Shown here piece after piece: positions 7,600 through 14,945 of a stretch of DNA of 16,954 bases; the stretch's first letter is position 1; every line of letters begins with the position of its first letter. The DNA is from Comamonas sp. lk. Lineage in GTDB: Bacteria; Pseudomonadota; Gammaproteobacteria; Burkholderiales; Burkholderiaceae_C. The stretch lies in assembly GCA_945898105.1 (NCBI GenBank), contig CAMDHL010000014.1, positions 1 through 16,954 of the forward strand, in the 5' to 3' direction. The notes under the pieces were generated by a model. It was not told the origin of the DNA, made no database searches, and worked only from the letters and a program-made list of their open reading frames with translations. Position numbers and translations under genes: made by a program.

Positions 7600-7606
7600 C
7601 AAGCGG

Positions 7607-8173
7607 ATGAACATTCACCAGCTTAATGTGCAATATGACGAACGCCATGACCGCCTGCTGGTGCGTATAAAAACGGTACAAGAGCAAGAAATCCGGCTGT
7701 GGCTCACCCGGCGTATCGGCATCAAGTTGGTCGAGCCGTTGCAAACCACGGTGGCGCGTATCGAATCACTGGACCCCGCAGTCACCCTGGCAGACGAGGA
7801 ATCGCGAAAAATTTTGGTGGACCTCAAACAAGAAGACTTTTTAAAAAAAGCCGATTTACAAACCCCTTATTCTGAACAAAAAAGCGAGCTGCCGATGGGC
7901 GTGCTTCCGATGCTGGTAACCGAAGTCACCATCCATGTGCACGCCAATGGCATGACCCAATTGGTGATCAAGGACGCCGGCGATGACGCGCAGGAGCCGC
8001 GCAGCTGCACGCTCAATATGCAGTCCTTCATGGTGCATGGCCTGTTGCATTTGTTGCAACAAGCAGTGCACCGCTCGCAATGGCTAGAACCGATCGACCC
8101 GCCCGATGCCGATGACGGTACGTCAGACGCCGCGCATTTGCGCCGAAGCCAAAAAAAGGTTTACACCCACTGA
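7607..8173 (+). CDS. Conserved hypothetical protein (function unknown)
   Basis: 188 aa, soluble, with no signal peptide, membrane segment or catalytic motif that I recognise. The N-terminus (MNIHQLNVQYDERHDRLLVR) reads like a compact beta-rich domain containing RLWLTRR (about 30-36); the middle (about 60-90) is charged and may be helical; the C-terminal tail is polar (Asp-rich, then Arg/Lys-rich). I recall similar uncharacterised proteins in Burkholderiales genomes, but cannot name a family. ATG 7607 is preferred over the in-frame TTG at 7589, because that TTG would overlap the -10 box TAAAAT (7594-7599). No Shine-Dalgarno sequence is present. It is divergent from clpB and ends 30 bp from the moaE stop, with no terminator between. 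A link to stress response is only suggested by the shared promoter region. Confidence 0.75.
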   Translation: MNIHQLNVQYDERHDRLLVRIKTVQEQEIRLWLTRRIGIKLVEPLQTTVARIESLDPAVTLADEESRKILVDLKQEDFLKKADLQTPYSEQKSELPMGVLPMLVTEVTIHVHANGMTQLVIKDAGDDAQEPRSCTLNMQSFMVHGLLHLLQQAVHRSQWLEPIDPPDADDGTSDAAHLRRSQKKVYTH

Positions 8174-8203
8174 GGTCAGCGGGCATCCGCTTCGACAAGC
8201 CTA

Positions 8204-8725
8204 TCAGGCGTTGCGTTTTTCTATTCCCCAGCGCGCTAGCGCTAGGTCATCGGAAACGCGTGCGTCAACCCATTGCGCTCCTTGCGCTGTTTGCTCCTTT
8301 TTCCAAAAAGGGGCCTGTGTCTTGAGATAGTCCATGACGAACTCGCAGGCCTTAAAGCTCTCGCCGCGATGGGCCGAGGCTGCGACCACCAACACCACCG
8401 GTTCCGTCGGGAGCATTAAACCGATCCGATGCACCACCCGTACGCCGTAAATATCAAAGCGCACATGGGCCTCATCAATCATGGCTTCGATAGAGTTTTC
8501 TGTCATGCCGGGGTAGTGTTCCAGCTCCAAAGTTTGCACGCTACCAGCGTGCGCTGCGTCATGCACATTGCGATCGCGAACGGTGCCCAAAAACGTGCAA
8601 ACGGCTCCAATACGCGGGTCGTTTTGCTGCAAAGCGGCGATTTCCTCGGATACATCAAAAAGCGCTGCTTGAATCCGTACACGCGCTGAACCGTTTAGCC
8701 CGGATGGAGCAACAGGCTGGCTCAT
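8204..8725 (-). CDS. moaE: Molybdopterin synthase catalytic (large) subunit MoaE
   Basis: Large subunit of molybdopterin synthase; together with thiocarboxylated MoaD it inserts the two dithiolene sulfurs into cyclic pyranopterin monophosphate, in the cytoplasm. 173 aa, slightly longer than E. coli MoaE (about 150) because of an N-terminal extension of roughly 15 residues. Conserved points: FLGTVRD (45-51, with R50), ELEHYPGMTE (67-76), SAHRGESF (117-124, H119/R120) and the two active-site lysines K135 (DYLKTQAPFWKKE) and K142, spaced seven apart as K119/K126 in E. coli. The ATG has GAGGTG (8731-8736) 5 nt upstream. It is the last gene of the alaA-hom-thrC-moeA-moaD-moaE cluster, 43 bp after moaD. 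Confidence 0.96.
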   Translation of the reverse strand: MSQPVAPSGLNGSARVRIQAALFDVSEEIAALQQNDPRIGAVCTFLGTVRDRNVHDAAHAGSVQTLELEHYPGMTENSIEAMIDEAHVRFDIYGVRVVHRIGLMLPTEPVVLVVAASAHRGESFKACEFVMDYLKTQAPFWKKEQTAQGAQWVDARVSDDLALARWGIEKRNA

Positions 8726-8768
8726 GTTGCCACCTCAAGCCCGTAGAAAAGCAAAAGCGACACCATGC

Positions 8769-9020
8769 TTAGCCGCCCGTGACCGGTGGGAAGAACGCAA
8801 CCTCAGCACCTGGCGTTAAATCCGCGTCTTCGTCGCACAAGTTTTGATTCAGTGCCATTCGCAGCACCCGGTCGCGTCCTAGCGCCTGGGCGGCCGGACC
8901 ACCGCTTTGCACCAATTCGTCACGCAATTGGCCCAAGGTTTTCGCTCGCGTTTCATAAGACTGGCCACCCATGCCCATGGTCTCGCGGATGCTGGCGAAG
9001 TACTTAAGGGTGATCTGCAT
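8769..9020 (-). CDS. moaD: Molybdopterin synthase sulfur-carrier (small) subunit MoaD
   Basis: Ubiquitin-fold sulfur carrier; its C-terminal Gly-Gly is adenylated and thiocarboxylated, then donates sulfur to MoaE. 83 aa, family length about 81-85. It begins MQITLKYFASIRE, typical of MoaD, and ends FFPPVTGG with the required terminal GG. Start ATG 9020 fits the family N-terminus; an in-frame TTG at 9038 would add six residues with no better ribosome site. No convincing Shine-Dalgarno sequence is present, so translation may be coupled to moeA, which ends 34 bp upstream. Directly followed by moaE. Confidence 0.95.
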   Translation of the reverse strand: MQITLKYFASIRETMGMGGQSYETRAKTLGQLRDELVQSGGPAAQALGRDRVLRMALNQNLCDEDADLTPGAEVAFFPPVTGG

Positions 9021-9054
9021 ACGGGTAAATGTAACCAAGGCGCCGGTTACTCGA

Positions 9055-10302
9055 TCAGCCTAGCAAATCGCCCAGGCTGATGAAACGCACAGTGTCTCCG
9101 CGTGCGATAGTTCTGCCCGGTGGGTTGTCCACAAACCCATCGCCCCAAACCACCGAGGTCAGCACGCCCGAACTCTGGTTGGGGAACAGGTCCAGGCCGC
9201 TATGCGCATTGCGCCTGACGCGCAAAAACTCCTGCCGCCGATCCGCGCGCGGCCAATCAAAGTCCGCGCGCAATGGCTGGCTGGGTAAAGCCACGTCCTG
9301 GACTCCCTGCATACGCAACAAAAACGGACGTACCAAAAGTAAAAAGGTGACAAAGCTGGAGACCGGGTTACCGGGCAAACCAATAAAGTGCGCTGCATCC
9401 ACCTGACCGTGTGCAAAAGGCTTACCCGGTTTGATAGCGATTTGCCACAGGTCCAGACGACCCAGTTGCTGCACTGCAGGTTTGATATGGTCTTCTTCGC
9501 CTACCGACACGCCACCGCTGGTCAGCACCAGATCATGCGCCTGCGCAGCATCGCGCAAGGCCTGCACTGTCGCGTCCAAGCGGTCTGGCACGATGCCCAT
9601 ATCTGTTACTGCGCAGCCCATGCGACGCAATAAGGCAGACAGAAAAAACCGATTGGAGTTGTAGATAGAACCGGGTGGCATATCCTGCGGCGCTACCGTG
9701 CCGGGCATCACCAGTTCGTCGCCGGTGGAAAACAATGCGACGCGCGGCTTGCAAGCTACTTGCAATTGCGCCAGGCCCACGCTAGCGGCCATGCCTAGTG
9801 CGGCAGGGCCCAGACGCAAACCGGACTGCAACACCGTTGCACCGTTCATCACGTCCTCACCGCGGTGGCGTATCCATTGGCCGGTTTGGGGCTGGGTCTG
9901 CACTTGGATCGCTGACACCGAAGGATTCGCGCCCTGCACGTCCTGACAATCCTCCTGCATGACCACCGCGTCAGCGCCCAATGGAATTGGCGCGCCGGTG
10001 AAGATTCGGGCTACCGTGCCCGTTTGCAGCGGTGCGCCCTGCCTACCGGCGGGAATGCGTTGGGAGACTGGCAATGTGCGCCCTGGCGCAATATCCGCGC
10101 AGCGTACGGCGTAACCATCCATAGAACTGTTGTCATGCGGCGGCACTTCCAGCATTGACACCACATCCTGCGCCAATACCCAGCCATCGGCCTCTAAGGT
10201 ACTGAGCATTTCGGTGCGCACCGGTCTGTTGTCCAAGGCCGCGAGCAATTGACTTAGCGCTGTTTCCAGCGGCAATAGGGGGCTACGTGGCTGTGTGGAC
10301 AT
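9055..10302 (-). CDS. moeA: Molybdopterin molybdenumtransferase MoeA
   Basis: Inserts molybdate into adenylated molybdopterin, the last step in making Mo-molybdopterin. 415 aa, close to E. coli MoeA (411). Domain order is as in the family: N-terminal segment with the conserved NSSMDGYAV (58-66); RIFTGAPIPLGADAVVMQED (99-118); RGEDV (147-151); the MogA-like nucleotide/cofactor fold with FSTGDEL (191-197), SGGVSVGEEDHIK (262-274), IKPGKP (290-295) and GLPGNPVS (308-315); and a C-terminal beta domain. It starts 9 bp after the thrC stop and has no clear Shine-Dalgarno sequence, so re-initiation by ribosomes finishing thrC is plausible. The downstream partners moaD and moaE act earlier in the same pathway. 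Confidence 0.97.
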   Translation of the reverse strand: MSTQPRSPLLPLETALSQLLAALDNRPVRTEMLSTLEADGWVLAQDVVSMLEVPPHDNSSMDGYAVRCADIAPGRTLPVSQRIPAGRQGAPLQTGTVARIFTGAPIPLGADAVVMQEDCQDVQGANPSVSAIQVQTQPQTGQWIRHRGEDVMNGATVLQSGLRLGPAALGMAASVGLAQLQVACKPRVALFSTGDELVMPGTVAPQDMPPGSIYNSNRFFLSALLRRMGCAVTDMGIVPDRLDATVQALRDAAQAHDLVLTSGGVSVGEEDHIKPAVQQLGRLDLWQIAIKPGKPFAHGQVDAAHFIGLPGNPVSSFVTFLLLVRPFLLRMQGVQDVALPSQPLRADFDWPRADRRQEFLRVRRNAHSGLDLFPNQSSGVLTSVVWGDGFVDNPPGRTIARGDTVRFISLGDLLG

Positions 10303-10311
10303 GCGGACGAA

Positions 10312-11736
10312 TCAGTCGCAAGCCGAAGCGATATAAGCTTTGATCGTGTCCACATCCGCATCCATCACCTGCACGCGCTTGGGCAGCGCTTCAATGCCTG
10401 CAAACTTAGCTGGTCGCTCTGGCTCGCGACCTAATGCTTCTACGATGGTGGATGCAAATTTGATGGGCAAAGCGGTTTCCAGAACCACCATGGGAACACC
10501 CGCCTGGCGGTATTGCTGCGCTACTTTGAGGCCATCGGCGGTATGGGTATCGACCATCACGCCAAAGCGCTGCCAGGTGTCGCGGATAGTGGCGATGCGG
10601 TCGGCGTGCGTACTTTTGCCACTGACAAATCCGTAAAGACTTGCAGCCTGGGCAAACAGCGGGTCGGCGTGTAAATCGAAAACACCTGTTCGCGCCAGTC
10701 CGGCGCCACACAAATCCGCCACACGCGCGCTGTTACGACCCAGTAAATCGAACACAAAGCGTTCAAAATTGCTGGCCTTGGAAATATCCATAGACGGGCT
10801 AGATGTCTCATGCGTGTCCGCACTTCCCCGCACGCGGTAGACACCGGTGCGGAAAAATTCGTCCAGCACATCGTTTTCGTTGGTGGCCACCACCAATTTC
10901 TCGATAGGCAGCCCCATCATGCGTGCGACATGGCCGGCGCACACATTGCCAAAGTTTCCGCTGGGCACACAAAAAGACACGCGCTCGGTGTTGCTGCCCG
11001 TAGCCTGAAAATAACCGGCAAAGTAATAGACCACTTGCGCCATCAGACGCGCCCAATTGATCGAATTGACGGTACCAATCTTGTAGCGCTGTTTGAAAGC
11101 CAAGTCATTGGAGACGGCTTTCACCATGTCCTGGCAATCGTCAAAAACGCCGCGTATGGCGATGTTGTGGATGTTGTCATCGAGCAGGCTAAACATCTGA
11201 GCTTGCTGGAACGGGCTCATGCGCCCATCCGGGCTGGTCATGAAAACGCGTACGCCTTTTTTCCCGCGCATCGCATACTCCGCAGCACTGCCCGTATCGC
11301 CACTGGTAGCACCAAAAATATTAAGCTCTTCGCCGCGCCGAGCCAGTTCGTATTCAAACAAATTGCCCAGAAGCTGCATGGCCATGTCTTTGAAGGCCAG
11401 CGTCGGTCCGTTGGACAAGGCCTCGAGGTACAGGCCCGCTTCCAGCCGCTTGAGGGGCACTATAGCCTCCGTACCGAAGACCTCGGCGGTATAAGTTTTG
11501 CGACACAAGGCGCGCAAATCAGCGGTGGGAATGTCGTCCAGATACAAGGACAAAATTTCAAAAGCCAAGTCCGCATAAGGCAAGCCACGCCAACGGGTTA
11601 ATGTGGCGTCATCAACCTGCGGGTAGTGCTTTGGCAAGTACAAGCCGCCATCGGGCGCCAGACCCTCGAGCAAGATTTCGCAAAAGCGCTTGGGCGCTGC
11701 CTGACCCTCTGTGGCACGGGTGGAGATGTACTGCAT
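10312..11736 (-). CDS. thrC: Threonine synthase
   Basis: PLP enzyme converting O-phosphohomoserine to threonine and phosphate, the last step of threonine synthesis. 474 aa, matching the longer (fungal/proteobacterial) class. Evidence: N-terminal YISTR; GLAPDGGLYLP (about 25-35); the PLP lysine K116 in SNGPTLAFKDMA; and the phosphate/PLP loop GATSGDTGSAAE just after about residue 140. The start is ATG 11736, whose A is also the last base of the hom TGA (sequence TGATG), with GGAAGAG 8 nt upstream inside hom. An extra leading codon (TTG, 11739) is therefore not used. The overlap with hom argues for translational coupling and balanced output of the pathway. Homoserine kinase (thrB), needed between Hom and ThrC, is not in this window. 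Confidence 0.97.
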   Translation of the reverse strand: MQYISTRATEGQAAPKRFCEILLEGLAPDGGLYLPKHYPQVDDATLTRWRGLPYADLAFEILSLYLDDIPTADLRALCRKTYTAEVFGTEAIVPLKRLEAGLYLEALSNGPTLAFKDMAMQLLGNLFEYELARRGEELNIFGATSGDTGSAAEYAMRGKKGVRVFMTSPDGRMSPFQQAQMFSLLDDNIHNIAIRGVFDDCQDMVKAVSNDLAFKQRYKIGTVNSINWARLMAQVVYYFAGYFQATGSNTERVSFCVPSGNFGNVCAGHVARMMGLPIEKLVVATNENDVLDEFFRTGVYRVRGSADTHETSSPSMDISKASNFERFVFDLLGRNSARVADLCGAGLARTGVFDLHADPLFAQAASLYGFVSGKSTHADRIATIRDTWQRFGVMVDTHTADGLKVAQQYRQAGVPMVVLETALPIKFASTIVEALGREPERPAKFAGIEALPKRVQVMDADVDTIKAYIASACD

Positions 11737-13058
11737 CAAGCCAACTCTTCCTTGCGGATACGGACGATGTTTTGCAATACCGTAGGCAGGGCCTGCATAC
11801 GCGCCAGGGCCGCGTCCATGCGCGCTTCTTGGCAGTCATGCGTCAAAATAATCAGGTCGGTTTGGCTGGCGCTGTCGCTATCAACCTCGTCGGCTTCGCG
11901 CTGCAATACGGCATCGATGCTGATATCTGCTTCGGCCAATATTCCCGTCACCTTGGCCAGCACACCCGCTTGGTCCGCGACGCGCAAACGCAGGTAGTAA
12001 CTGGTGACGACCTCGCTCATAGGGAGTATGGGCAAATCGCTCATCGCATCGGGTTGGAACGCCAGATGCGGCACGCGTTGTGCGACGTCAGCGGTGTGCA
12101 ATCGCGTTACGTCCACGAGGTCGGCGATTACAGCGCTGGCCGTAGGCTCAGAGCCCGCACCCTTACCGTAATACAAAGTAGTACCCACCGCATCACCCTG
12201 CACTACCACGGCGTTCATTGCACCCTCCACATTGGCGATCAATCGCTTAGCCGGCACCAAACTTGGATGGACGCGCAACTCGATACCCTCAGCGCGCCGC
12301 TTAGCAATGCCCAACAACTTGATACGGTAACCCAGTTGCTCCGCGTAGCGAATGTCTTGCGCAGACAGCTTGCTTATGCCTTCAACATAGGCCTTGTCAA
12401 ACTGCACCGGTACGCCAAACGCAATCGCTGACATGATGGTCACTTTATGTCCTGCATCAATGCCTTCTATGTCGAACGTCGGGTCCGCCTCGGCATAGCC
12501 TAAACGTTGCGCCTCTTTAAGCACGTCCGCAAAATCAAGTCCTTTACTACGCATTTCCGAAAGGATGAAATTGGTCGTGCCATTGATGATTCCCGCGATC
12601 CACTCGATCCGATTAGCCGTCAAGCCCTCGCGCAGCGCTTTGATGATGGGGATACCACCAGCAACGGCTGCTTCAAATGCGACTATGACGCCTTTGGCCG
12701 AAGCGGCAGCAAAAATCTCAGTCCCATGCACTGCCAGCAAAGCCTTGTTGGCGGTCACCACATGTTTGCCTGCAGCAATGGCTTCCAGCACCAGCGTCTT
12801 GGCAATTCCGTAGCCACCAATCAACTCAATGACGATATCAATATCAGGATTCGCAAGCACTGCGCGGGCATCATTCACCACCGTAACGCCCTCACCCACG
12901 ACGGATCGAGCGCGCTCAATATCCAAATCGGCCACCATCGTGATTTCAATTCCACGCCCTGCGCGTCGCTGAATTTCAGGCTGATTGCGTTTCAGCACAT
13001 TGAATGTTCCGGTGCCTACCACACCGATGCCCAGTAGGCCTACTTGAATGGGTTTCAT
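11736..13058 (-). CDS. hom: Homoserine dehydrogenase with C-terminal ACT domain
   Basis: NAD(P)H-dependent reduction of aspartate-4-semialdehyde to homoserine, the branch point to threonine and methionine. 440 aa, monofunctional type (no aspartokinase fusion). The Rossmann motif is GLLGIGVVGTG (7-17). The catalytic domain has GIINGTTNFIL (156-166), YAEADPTFDIEG (188-199), and D201 and K205 in GIDAGHK, which align by spacing with yeast D219 and K223, with E190 matching E208. A regulatory ACT domain spans about 353-434 (YYLRLRVADQAGVLAKVTGI), which in this family commonly mediates threonine feedback. AAGAG lies 4 nt before ATG 13058. It follows alaA by 53 bp and overlaps thrC by one base. Confidence 0.97.
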   Translation of the reverse strand: MKPIQVGLLGIGVVGTGTFNVLKRNQPEIQRRAGRGIEITMVADLDIERARSVVGEGVTVVNDARAVLANPDIDIVIELIGGYGIAKTLVLEAIAAGKHVVTANKALLAVHGTEIFAAASAKGVIVAFEAAVAGGIPIIKALREGLTANRIEWIAGIINGTTNFILSEMRSKGLDFADVLKEAQRLGYAEADPTFDIEGIDAGHKVTIMSAIAFGVPVQFDKAYVEGISKLSAQDIRYAEQLGYRIKLLGIAKRRAEGIELRVHPSLVPAKRLIANVEGAMNAVVVQGDAVGTTLYYGKGAGSEPTASAVIADLVDVTRLHTADVAQRVPHLAFQPDAMSDLPILPMSEVVTSYYLRLRVADQAGVLAKVTGILAEADISIDAVLQREADEVDSDSASQTDLIILTHDCQEARMDAALARMQALPTVLQNIVRIRKEELA

Positions 13059-13087
13059 ATCGCTCTTATAAAAATCACACTGTCAAA

Positions 13088-13115
13088 ATTAAAAAACCGC
13101 AAGTCGCACCGTTAA
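13088..13115 (-). promoter_or_regulatory. Possible internal promoter before hom
   Basis: Minus strand TTAACG (13110-13115), 16-nt spacer, TTTAAT (13088-13093): five of six matches at -10 but only four of six at -35. It overlaps the alaA stop codon. A consensus TTGACA lies at 13081-13086, but its -10 at 17-18 nt would fall on the hom start codon, so I do not favour it. Weak call. Confidence 0.25.
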
Positions 13116-14341
13116 GCATTTGCATGACTCAATCGGTACCGCTCCAGAAACCGCTCCAACCGCCCAATGGCCTCCCGCAAATCATCCTCATGTGGTAGAA
13201 AAACAATCCGGAAGGGGTCCGGCGCTTCCCAGTTAAAGCCTGTCCCCTGCACCAGCATGACACGTGTTTCCTGCAATACATCCAGGAAAAACTGCTGGTC
13301 GTCTGCAATCGGGTAAATCTTGGGGTCCAGACGCGGAAACATATACAGAGCGGCGCGCGGTTTGACACAGCTGACACCAGGTATTGCGGTGATGAGCTCA
13401 TAGGCCAAGTCGCGCTGGCGGCGCAGGCGCCCGCCTTCGCATACCAAGTCATCAATGCTTTGGTAGCCGCCTAGTGCGGTTTGAATCGCGTACTGGCCAG
13501 GCACATTGGCGCACAAACGCATATTCGAGAGCATATTCAGGCCCTCGATATAGTCCTTGGCGTGGCGTTTGTCGCCGGACAAAGCCAACCAGCCCGCCCG
13601 ATAGCCGCAGGAGCGGTAGCTTTTGGACAATGAATTGAAGGTCAGCGTCAATACGTCTTGACTGAGCGATGCGATGGCGGTATGGCGTACACCGTCGTAC
13701 AAGACTTTGTCGTACACCTCATCGGCAAATAAAACCAAACCATGTTCGCGCGCGATCGCCACGATCTCGAGCAGCAATGAATCCGAATACAGCGCGCCGG
13801 TAGGGTTGTTGGGGTTGATCACCACGATGCCTTTGGTGCGAGGCGTAATCTTTGCGCGAATGTCGGCCAAATCTGGCATCCAGCCCTTGGATTCGTCGCA
13901 GCGGTAATGCACCGGCGTCCCACCGGATAAGCTTGCGGCGGCGGTCCACAATGGGTAATCCGGCGCTGGCAAAAGCAGTTCGTCGCCGTCATCGAGCAGA
14001 CCATTAGTCGCCATCACAATGAGTTCGCTGGCGCCGTTGCCAAGGTAAATATCATCCAAGGTCACGCCCTTGATGCCTTGCTTTTGGGTTTCATGCATGA
14101 CCGCTTTGCGCGCGGCGAAGATGCCTTTGCTGTCGGAATAGCCCGAAGAATTAGGCAAATTGCGGATCATGTCCTGCTGAATTTCCTCAGGCGCGTCAAA
14201 ACCGAATACCGCCAGGTTGCCGATGTTCAGTTTGATGATTTTTTGACCGTCATCCTCCATCTGCCGGGCGCGGTCCATGATGGGGCCGCGGATGTCATAG
14301 CAGACGTTGGCTAATTTGGCAGATTTCTGGATGGTTTTCAA
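13112..14341 (-). CDS. alaA: Alanine/glutamate-pyruvate aminotransferase (AlaA type)
   Basis: Class I PLP aminotransferase of the AlaA (YfbQ) group, which makes alanine from pyruvate and glutamate. From the chosen start it has 409 aa (E. coli AlaA 405). Shared text includes SAKLANVCYDIRGP (7-20), IYLGNGASELIV (98-109), PAPDYPLWTAA (125-135), ITPRTKGIVVINPNNPTGA (165-183), FADEVYDK (205-212), PLP lysine K240 in FNSLSKSYR, and MRLCANVPGQYAIQTALGG soon after. The start is taken as TTG 14341 (reading MKTIQKSAK) because GGAG (14347-14350) is 5 nt upstream; longer versions, up to TTG-distance positions near 14446, add sequence foreign to the family and run into the divergent gene. It is the first gene of the hom-thrC-moe cluster; hom follows after 53 bp. 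Confidence 0.93.
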   Translation of the reverse strand: MKTIQKSAKLANVCYDIRGPIMDRARQMEDDGQKIIKLNIGNLAVFGFDAPEEIQQDMIRNLPNSSGYSDSKGIFAARKAVMHETQKQGIKGVTLDDIYLGNGASELIVMATNGLLDDGDELLLPAPDYPLWTAAASLSGGTPVHYRCDESKGWMPDLADIRAKITPRTKGIVVINPNNPTGALYSDSLLLEIVAIAREHGLVLFADEVYDKVLYDGVRHTAIASLSQDVLTLTFNSLSKSYRSCGYRAGWLALSGDKRHAKDYIEGLNMLSNMRLCANVPGQYAIQTALGGYQSIDDLVCEGGRLRRQRDLAYELITAIPGVSCVKPRAALYMFPRLDPKIYPIADDQQFFLDVLQETRVMLVQGTGFNWEAPDPFRIVFLPHEDDLREAIGRLERFLERYRLSHANA

Positions 14342-14346
14342 TGGCA

Positions 14347-14350
14347 CTCC
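14347..14350 (-). promoter_or_regulatory. Ribosome-binding site fixing a TTG start for alaA
   Basis: GGAG on the minus strand, 5 nt before TTG 14341. The GTG at 14347-14349 in the same frame overlaps this site and so is less likely to be the start. Confidence 0.55.
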
Positions 14351-14375
14351 GATGTAGGCACTCAATGGGGGAAAC

Positions 14376-14381
14376 CTATAA
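14376..14381 (-). promoter_or_regulatory. Possible -10 region in the alaA divergent gap
   Basis: The 103-bp gap between alaA (14341) and the rightward gene (14445) contains CTATAATTT. On the minus strand this reads TTATAG (14376-14381), which could serve alaA; on the plus strand it gives a perfect TATAAT (14377-14382). No convincing -35 accompanies either reading, and direction is undecided. Confidence 0.25.
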
Positions 14382-14444
14382 TTTGACCACAGTTCAGCAC
14401 TTTTCCCCTGCATAGGCCGGCCTTTGGGCTGCAATTTGTACACC

Positions 14445-14810
14445 ATGAAACTTCAAGCCGACCAGGCCCAAGGCCTCAGTCTTACCGGCTACGGGCCGGG
14501 CTGGATAGCCATCAACGGGGAGAAGGTGATGCACAGCATGCTGCTCAGCAGCATGGGGCATCGGCAAAACTGGGGCTGCGAGCGCTTTGAACTCCTTGGC
14601 GCTGCACAATTTGACGGCCTGGCGGATTGGGGCGCTGAACTGGTGCTTTTTGGTAGTGGCGAGCGGCTGCGTTTCCCGCAGTCGCAATGGCTGACGAGTC
14701 TCTATGCGCGTCGCATTGGTGTCGAAACCATGGATACCCCAGCCGCCTGTAGGACCTTCAACTTTCTGGCAGCAGAAGGCCGCAAAGTAGTAGCAGCGTT
14801 GTTGGTCTAA
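14445..14810 (+). CDS. Mth938-like domain protein (DUF498 family)
   Basis: 121-aa soluble protein of the Mth938/DUF498 family, whose eukaryotic relative NDUFAF3 helps assemble respiratory complex I; the bacterial role is not established. Family features seen: an early ING turn (INGEKV, 23-28), the central LVLFGSGERLRFP (67-79), then ARRIGVETMDTPAACRTFN (89-107) and EGRKVVAALLV at the C-terminus. Full family length, no membrane segment. ATG 14445 is preferred to the in-frame TTG at 14424, because the family starts close to here (MKLQAD). No Shine-Dalgarno sequence is obvious. It lies divergent to alaA, with bcp 135 bp downstream in the same direction. Confidence 0.88.
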   Translation: MKLQADQAQGLSLTGYGPGWIAINGEKVMHSMLLSSMGHRQNWGCERFELLGAAQFDGLADWGAELVLFGSGERLRFPQSQWLTSLYARRIGVETMDTPAACRTFNFLAAEGRKVVAALLV

Positions 14811-14813
14811 GGT

Positions 14814-14945
14814 CGGCGTCAAGTCGGCCGCCACAAAGCCCCTACTTTTTTCAGCGTAAAATAGCGGGTTGACGCCGCCACTAGAGACTCAAACCATAGT
14901 GAGACGGCCTGCCTGACAAATTCTGCACGCGAGACTCAATACCCT
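14814..14945 (+). other. Leader region of the peroxiredoxin gene with repeats
   Basis: The gap holds an inverted pair CGGCGTCAA (14814-14822) / TTGACGCCG (14869-14877), a direct repeat GAGACTCAA (14884-14892 and 14931-14939), and a short hairpin CACTA (14879-14883) / TAGTG (14897-14901). A -10-like TAAAAT lies at 14857-14862 without a clear -35. No known riboswitch is recognised. The Shine-Dalgarno sequence before ATG 14946 is weak. Confidence 0.35.

Noticed and set aside
7520..7606. CIRCE/HrcA operator near clpB
   Set aside because: The only dyad (GGCGC-TGGA-GCGCC) lacks the TTAGCACTC/GAGTGCTAA arms.
10810..11601. 263-codon plus-strand frame opposite thrC
   Set aside because: Antisense to a well-supported threonine synthase; the translation has no domain or credible ribosome site.
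13081..13086. Perfect TTGACA as a -35 box for hom
   Set aside because: The expected -10 would overlap the hom start codon; the visible TATAAG is only 10 nt away.
14394..14834. 146-codon minus-strand frame covering the Mth938-like gene
   Set aside because: Antisense to a full-length Mth938-like protein with conserved motifs.
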